Assembly: GCF_029335485.1 (NCBI RefSeq)
Contig: NZ_JARJLM010000255.1
Location: forward strand, 1-64,000
DNA: 64,000 nt
Source of the DNA: Cupriavidus basilensis
GTDB lineage: Bacteria; Pseudomonadota; Gammaproteobacteria; Burkholderiales; Burkholderiaceae
Direction: 5' to 3'
Part shown: positions 60,333 to 64,000 of the stretch, one piece after another
Position numbering within the stretch: the first letter of the stretch is position 1
Layout of the letters: each line of letters begins with the position of its first letter
Made by a program: the position numbers and the translations under genes
The notes under the pieces: model-generated
What the model was told of the DNA's origin: nothing
What the model saw: the letters and a program-made list of their open reading frames with translations, nothing else
The model's database searches: none

Positions 60333-61283
60333 ATGGACATCGAACGGGCAATGCGGCGGGTGCGCCTGCACGATCTGCAGACCCTGGTGGCCGTCGTTCA
60401 AGCGGGCGGCATGCGCAAGGCTTCACAGGCCATGCACCTGTCCCAGTCGGCGGTGTCGAGGGTCATCGGCGAGTTGGAAGACACGCTGGGCCTGCGCCTG
60501 CTGGAGCGAGGCCCCAAGGGCATTGAGCCTACGCCATTCGGGGAGGCGCTGGTGCGCCGATCCAAGGCGGTGTTCGACGAGATGCAAGGCGCTCTGCGTG
60601 AGCTGGATCACCTGGCCGACCCCAGCGGTGGTGAAGTGCGGCTGGGGTGCATGGAAACGCTGCATGCCGGTCTGGTCAGCGCCACGATGGAGGCGGTGTT
60701 GCGCAAGCACCCTCGCATGCGCTTTGTGCTGGAGTCCGGACAGTCGCCGGACCTCATCAACCACTTCCTGATGGAGCGGATGGTGAGCTTTGTCGTGGCA
60801 CGACCTTACAAGCTGCCGCTTCCTCCTGGCATCGACGGCGAGCCGCTGTTTCATGACCATATGCGGGTCGTGGTTGGCCATGCAGGTCCCTTCGCCAAGC
60901 GTCGGCGCATCGAACTGGACGAGTTGGTCGATGCACACTGGATCCTGTCGCGCAATGAGGTTATGCCCGAGACGCCGCTGCCCGAGGCGTTGGCGGCGCG
61001 GGGCCTGGCGATGCCGCAGCGGGTCATCCACTCCGGCTCCCTGATGGCCCGATACAGCCTGCTGGACACGGGTCGCTTTGTGACCATGGTCCCGCACTCG
61101 CTCCTGCCCTTTGGGCGGCATCGCGAGATGTTCAAGGTCCTGCCCATTGCGCTGCCGCCGTGGCGTACGCCCACCATGATCTTGACATTGCGCGGCCGGA
61201 CCCTGGGCCCGGCGGCACAGCTCTTTCTTTCCGTGCTGCGAGAGTTGGCCCAACCGCTTTGCTTGCCGCCGCGCTCGCAGTGA
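60333..61283 (+). CDS. LysR-family regulator of the dioxygenase gene
   Basis: 316 residues from ATG 60333 (GGAGGCG upstream; ATG 60300 lacks a ribosome site). HTH: RLHDLQTLVAVVQAGGMRKA, SQAMHLSQSAVSRVIGELED. Effector domain with GGEVRLGCMETLHAGLVSAT. The GbpR/PcaQ-like subgroup is suggested by AMRRVRLHDLQ. 111 bp from the divergent dioxygenase start. Confidence 0.88.
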   Translation: MDIERAMRRVRLHDLQTLVAVVQAGGMRKASQAMHLSQSAVSRVIGELEDTLGLRLLERGPKGIEPTPFGEALVRRSKAVFDEMQGALRELDHLADPSGGEVRLGCMETLHAGLVSATMEAVLRKHPRMRFVLESGQSPDLINHFLMERMVSFVVARPYKLPLPPGIDGEPLFHDHMRVVVGHAGPFAKRRRIELDELVDAHWILSRNEVMPETPLPEALAARGLAMPQRVIHSGSLMARYSLLDTGRFVTMVPHSLLPFGRHREMFKVLPIALPPWRTPTMILTLRGRTLGPAAQLFLSVLRELAQPLCLPPRSQ

Positions 61284-61344
61284 AGTCGATCCCGTGTGCG
61301 GCGCAGCATCGCCGGCCGCGCTCCGTCATGACTGACTGGCGGCG

Positions 61345-61605
61345 ATGAGCCTGTCGCGCAACGACTTCGGGGTAGGCGCGTTCTACCCGCGGCTGTGCGC
61401 GCGCATTGACACGCCGCGCGCCAATCCCGCCGTCGCCCATAAGCTCGCCTGGATGGTGTACCTCATGCTGGCCCGCAGCGAAGTCTTCGTCGACCAGGGC
61501 CAGCAGCACTACGAAGAACAGCAGCGCCAGCGCGCCGTCGCCGCTCTCCAACGCCGCGCGACTACCCTCGGTTCCCAGATCACCCAAGCCGTTCGGCCAG
61601 CTTGA
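61345..61605 (+). mobile_element. IS110-family transposase, 3' fragment
   Basis: RNDFGVGAFYPRLCARIDTP, NPAVAHKLAWMVYLMLARSE and QHYEEQQRQRAVAALQRRA match the extreme C-terminus of IS110-type transposases (A.KLA.MVY..L..G..yvDqG...YEeq.r.r....L.rrA). Upstream parts are absent. May or may not be the other end of the element at 40168. Confidence 0.65.
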
Positions 61606-61712
61606 AAAAAACCTGCTGCCCCAACTGTTTCTCAGGAGCGCGATACCGAAATGCGGCAAGCAAGGCATAAAACGCGACCGGCGCTCAGCCAAGCTGACGG
61701 GATAGCGCAAGC

Positions 61713-61945
61713 CTATTCAGGCAGCCCGGCGATGCGTAGCGCGTCGCCAAGCATTTGTGCAAGCGGGGGCGCACAGTCGACGCCGGCAAACTGGCGGCTG
61801 AATCGGAAAGTCGGCTGCAATTCCAGAACGCGCGCGGCGGCAGCTTTCGCTTCATCGATTCGATCCAGAGCAACGAGCGGTCCAATCAGGATCACGTAAT
61901 TAGGGTTGGACTGCACCGCCTGATAAGCGGCCTTGGCCGCCTGGT
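61713..61945 (-). pseudogene. C-terminal stump of a TPR-type adenylate cyclase-like protein
   Basis: The frame AKAAYQAVQSNPNYVILIGP, 'LDRIDEAKAAAARVLELQPTF', RFSRQFAGVDCAPPLAQML ending ALRIAGLPE is the typical final TPR and tail of class III cyclase/TPR proteins (VxRLLELxPxFxxSxQFxGxxxxP). No start; the rest of the gene is gone. Confidence 0.55.
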
Positions 61946-61960
61946 TTGAGAGGCCATATC

Positions 61961-62419
61961 ATGACTGCAACGGCGATCATCCGGATGCCGGGCGAAGGCA
62001 AGCAAGTGCAGCTCGCCGGCCAGCCCATGGCGTTTCTCGTCACCGGCGACCACACCCGCCATATGTCGATGTTCGAATGGACGATCCCGGCCGGCTTTTC
62101 GACGGGGCTGCACGTGCATCGCGTGCAGGAAGAGACCTTCCATGTGCTGGAGGGCGAGTGCGACTGGCAGATTGGCGACCGGCGCGTACGCGCGACGCCG
62201 GGCACCTATGTGTTCCTGCCACCGGGCGTGGCGCACAACATCGCCAATCTCTCGGACAAGCCAGCGCACGTCTTGATGACAGTGTCGCTGCCCGGTCACG
62301 AGCATTACTTCGAGGAGCTTGCGGATACCGTAGCCAGGGGTGGCGCGGCGAATCCGGAGAAAGTCGCCGATCTGCGCGCCCGGTACGACACGGATCAGAT
62401 CTCAGCACTCGAAGGCTAG
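61961..62419 (+). CDS. Cupin-domain protein
   Basis: 152 residues from ATG 61961. A single conserved β-barrel cupin: FSTGLHVHRVQEETFHVLEG (motif 1: H-x-H-x(3,4)-E) and GTYVFLPPGVAHNIANLSDK (motif 2: His). Metal-dependent small-molecule dioxygenase or isomerase-like proteins have this form; function is not specified by the sequence. Followed by the decayed tRNA-Gly. Confidence 0.8.
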   Translation: MTATAIIRMPGEGKQVQLAGQPMAFLVTGDHTRHMSMFEWTIPAGFSTGLHVHRVQEETFHVLEGECDWQIGDRRVRATPGTYVFLPPGVAHNIANLSDKPAHVLMTVSLPGHEHYFEELADTVARGGAANPEKVADLRARYDTDQISALEG

Positions 62420-62589
62420 ATCGTGCTAACAAGCCCTTAAGGAGTGGGTCGGCCCGCCTGATCTGTGCGCGAAAAGCTCCAGGCGCAGGTGCGGCGGGAA
62501 CTGGAGGCGGTGACGAAGAAAGGCAATGCACCGTAGCTCGCATGTGAGCCAGCTTGGCCGAACAAGCGCAAAACGGTTTGACGGATTCG

Positions 62590-62660
62590 CTGAGGCGATG
62601 GGAACCGAACCCTCGTCATAAGCTTGGGGGCCTTCCGCTCTACCGCTGAGCTACCCCCGC
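62590..62660 (-). pseudogene. tRNA-Gly(CCC)-like sequence, probably decayed
   Basis: Minus strand: GCGGGGG TA GCTC-AGCGGTA-GAGC, anticodon loop CCCCCAA (anticodon CCC), T arm GAGGG-TTCGGTT-CCC. The anticodon stem has mismatches at both ends, the T-stem at one pair, and the 3' acceptor arm (CGCCTCA) does not pair with GCGGGGG. No CCA. D arm and TTC loop remain exact. A hairpin repeat starts 16 bp upstream. Confidence 0.55.
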
Positions 62661-62675
62661 CCGTTGACCGACATG

Positions 62676-62754
62676 AAAAAGAAGACGACCCGCCTCATGG
62701 AGGCATGGAGGTGGCGGGTCGCCTGTCCGTCAACCGCGGGAGATCAGCGCCGCA
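62676..62754. repeat. Hairpin repeat, copy 2
   Basis: GACGACCCGCC...GGTGGCGGGTCGCC stem with the same GTCAACCGCGGGAGATCAGC flank as 48631-48706. Less perfect stem. Confidence 0.6.
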
Positions 62755-63207
62755 GCGAGAGTATTGGGCGTCCAACCCCGGATGAATACCCATTCCCACC
62801 ATGGGTCAATTGGAATATCTGCGCTATTAGTGTAATAAATGCGTAAATATGATATTACGGCGCCGATCCAGAAGGCGCATCGGGCTGTTCGAGAATCGAG
62901 AGAAGACACAGTGATGTGGCTATCGAGCCGGTTTTCCTTTCTGGACGGTCAGCCCTTGCGTCCCTATCGGCCCAGATCTGAGAAGAGGCTGCCTGTTGGA
63001 AAAACTGGAGTGGAACCCAGCTATTGTTCTATCTGGTAGAATTGAGTTTCCAATACCTACAGACCTCAGATCGCCAGAGCAGAAATTGTTTCGGACGGTA
63101 CTCTGTTGTTTCCGAAGAAGGTTAAGCCTGTAGATCGGCTGGCTTCGGGACTCTACCCTTCAGTTGCCCGACACTTCAATGGCTTTGGCAGTTCTGCTGC
63201 TCATCAT
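62755..63207. other. Intergenic, nothing recognised
   Basis: Contains AT-rich tracts around 62820-62860, possibly the promoter of the IclR gene. No gene seen. Confidence 0.35.
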
Positions 63208-63918
63208 ATGTCGGAAGAAACCGGTGTTGCCGCCGTAGACCGCGCCCTCAGCATTCTGGGAACGTTCACGCCGCAGGACCACAGCCTTACTCTCACACAA
63301 ATCGCCGAGCGCGCGAGCCTGCACAAGAGCACCGTGCTGCGCCTAGCGGAGTCTTTGCAGCGCGCCGGCTATCTCGTGCGCATTACCGATGGCAGCTACC
63401 AGATTGGCTCCAAACCACTCCAGCTCGGCGCCATTTTTCAACGACAGTTTCGAACCTCGGAATACGTTGTCCCGGTCCTGCGCGAGCTTGTGGCCCTATT
63501 GGGCGAGAGTGCTTCGTACTACGTGCCGGCGCAAAATGGTCGCATCTGCCTGCATCGCGTGGATGCCCCGCGTATGATTCGGGACGTCGTGCGCGAGGGC
63601 GATTGGCGGCCACTGGAAAACGGAGCGGCCGGTAGCGTGATCATGGCGTTCCGCGGCGATCCAGGGGAACGCCTCGACCGAGTACGCCGCGAATTCTGGG
63701 CATCCTCGTTCGGCAATGAAGTCGATCCAGAATTGGCGGCAGTCTCTGTCCCTGTTTTCGGTCCAGACGGGGGGCTCGCTGGCGCGCTGAGCATCTCGGG
63801 CCCGCGCTATCGGCTGGAGGAATCGGGCACCAAGAGCTATGTGCCCGCTCTTCAAGACGCCGCGCGACGTCTTTCGGCCAACTTTGGCGCCGACACAAGC
63901 ATCTACCCGGCGGCCTAG
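63208..63918 (+). CDS. IclR-family transcriptional regulator
   Basis: 236 residues from ATG 63208 (the frame is open to 63106 without a better ribosome site). N-terminal winged helix: AAVDRALSILGTFTPQDHSL, LTQIAERASLHKSTVLRLAE, SLQRAGYLVRITDGSYQIGS. Effector domain contains 'GESASYYVPAQNGRICLHRVDAP' and 'LENGAAGSVIMAF', as in IclR regulators of aromatic or acid catabolism. Target operon presumably outside the window. Confidence 0.88.
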   Translation: MSEETGVAAVDRALSILGTFTPQDHSLTLTQIAERASLHKSTVLRLAESLQRAGYLVRITDGSYQIGSKPLQLGAIFQRQFRTSEYVVPVLRELVALLGESASYYVPAQNGRICLHRVDAPRMIRDVVREGDWRPLENGAAGSVIMAFRGDPGERLDRVRREFWASSFGNEVDPELAAVSVPVFGPDGGLAGALSISGPRYRLEESGTKSYVPALQDAARRLSANFGADTSIYPAA

Positions 63919-64000
63919 GATCCCCGATCGCGGCACCCTCGCCGTACATGAATTACCCGCTCCCGGCTGTGTATTCACATGCCGGCGTATGTGCCAGATG

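Noticed and set aside
62450..62540. Short coding tail (REKLQAQVRRELEAVTKKGNAP)
   Set aside because: Protein-like end without start or family; too short to support as a gene.

Overview
This is high-GC proteobacterial DNA, best matched to Burkholderiaceae and most like Cupriavidus or Ralstonia. The signs are a PHA phasin, CzcE-like and CzcI-like metal proteins, a complete periplasmic copper operon with CopRS, two copper P-type ATPases, several Bug-type (TctC) solute-binding proteins, and a protocatechuate/gallate-type lower pathway. Many genes are broken and short remnants are common, so this is accessory or island DNA rather than a conserved core. The genus is inferred from gene content; no marker gene is present.

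1-6 kb: the 5' end of a PP-loop (PAPS reductase-like/IbrA-like) gene, a decayed ORF, a phasin, an IS5-type remnant, a small exported repeat protein, a CzcE-like protein, a methyltransferase and a CzcI-like protein. 6-20 kb: copper resistance. CopZ, a deleted CueR gene, a frameshifted glutaredoxin, a CopA-type ATPase, a CopF-type ATPase, a dead cupredoxin and copD-copC-copB-copA all lie on the minus strand; copRS is divergent. Three MerR/CueR-type promoters (19-bp spacers) are intact although the local cueR is destroyed.

20-40 kb: a mosaic. A Fic protein has an AbiEi-like N-terminus and four iteron-like repeats upstream. A lipoprotein cluster follows. Then comes a striking set of repeated cassettes: three intact and one truncated Hfq-like (Sm-fold) genes, three copies of a 58-70 residue protein, and two copies of a 34-residue putative membrane protein. 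The three intact Hfq-like genes share a leader holding a 26-bp inverted repeat and, just before the start codon, a hairpin followed by a T-rich run. Between them lie an SMR exporter, decayed TnpB, HigA and BcsR-like genes, and a secreted metalloprotease with a lectin-like propeller. Further on are duplicated Ig-like tails, a 0.3-kb duplicated non-coding block, a lipoprotein/hydrolase pair, and an operon of a possible TULIP-type protein and a frameshifted protein.

40-64 kb: IS110 fragments, dead acetyltransferase genes, an SMP-30/lactonase with a Bug protein, a lipase-like hydrolase, a pseudo-tRNA, a GGDEF protein whose sensor domain is copied in part at 9.9-10.2 kb, a LuxR-type protein with two HTH domains, and an AraC regulator. 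A catabolic operon follows: LysR, GalD-type tautomerase, LigJ-type hydratase, LigK/GalC-type aldolase, a DUF1932 dehydrogenase and LigI-type lactonase, then a Bug protein and a porin. Together these would take 2-pyrone-4,6-dicarboxylate and 4-oxalomesaconate to pyruvate and oxaloacetate. An intradiol dioxygenase with its own LysR regulator and Bug protein, a cupin, a decayed tRNA-Gly and an IclR regulator close the window.
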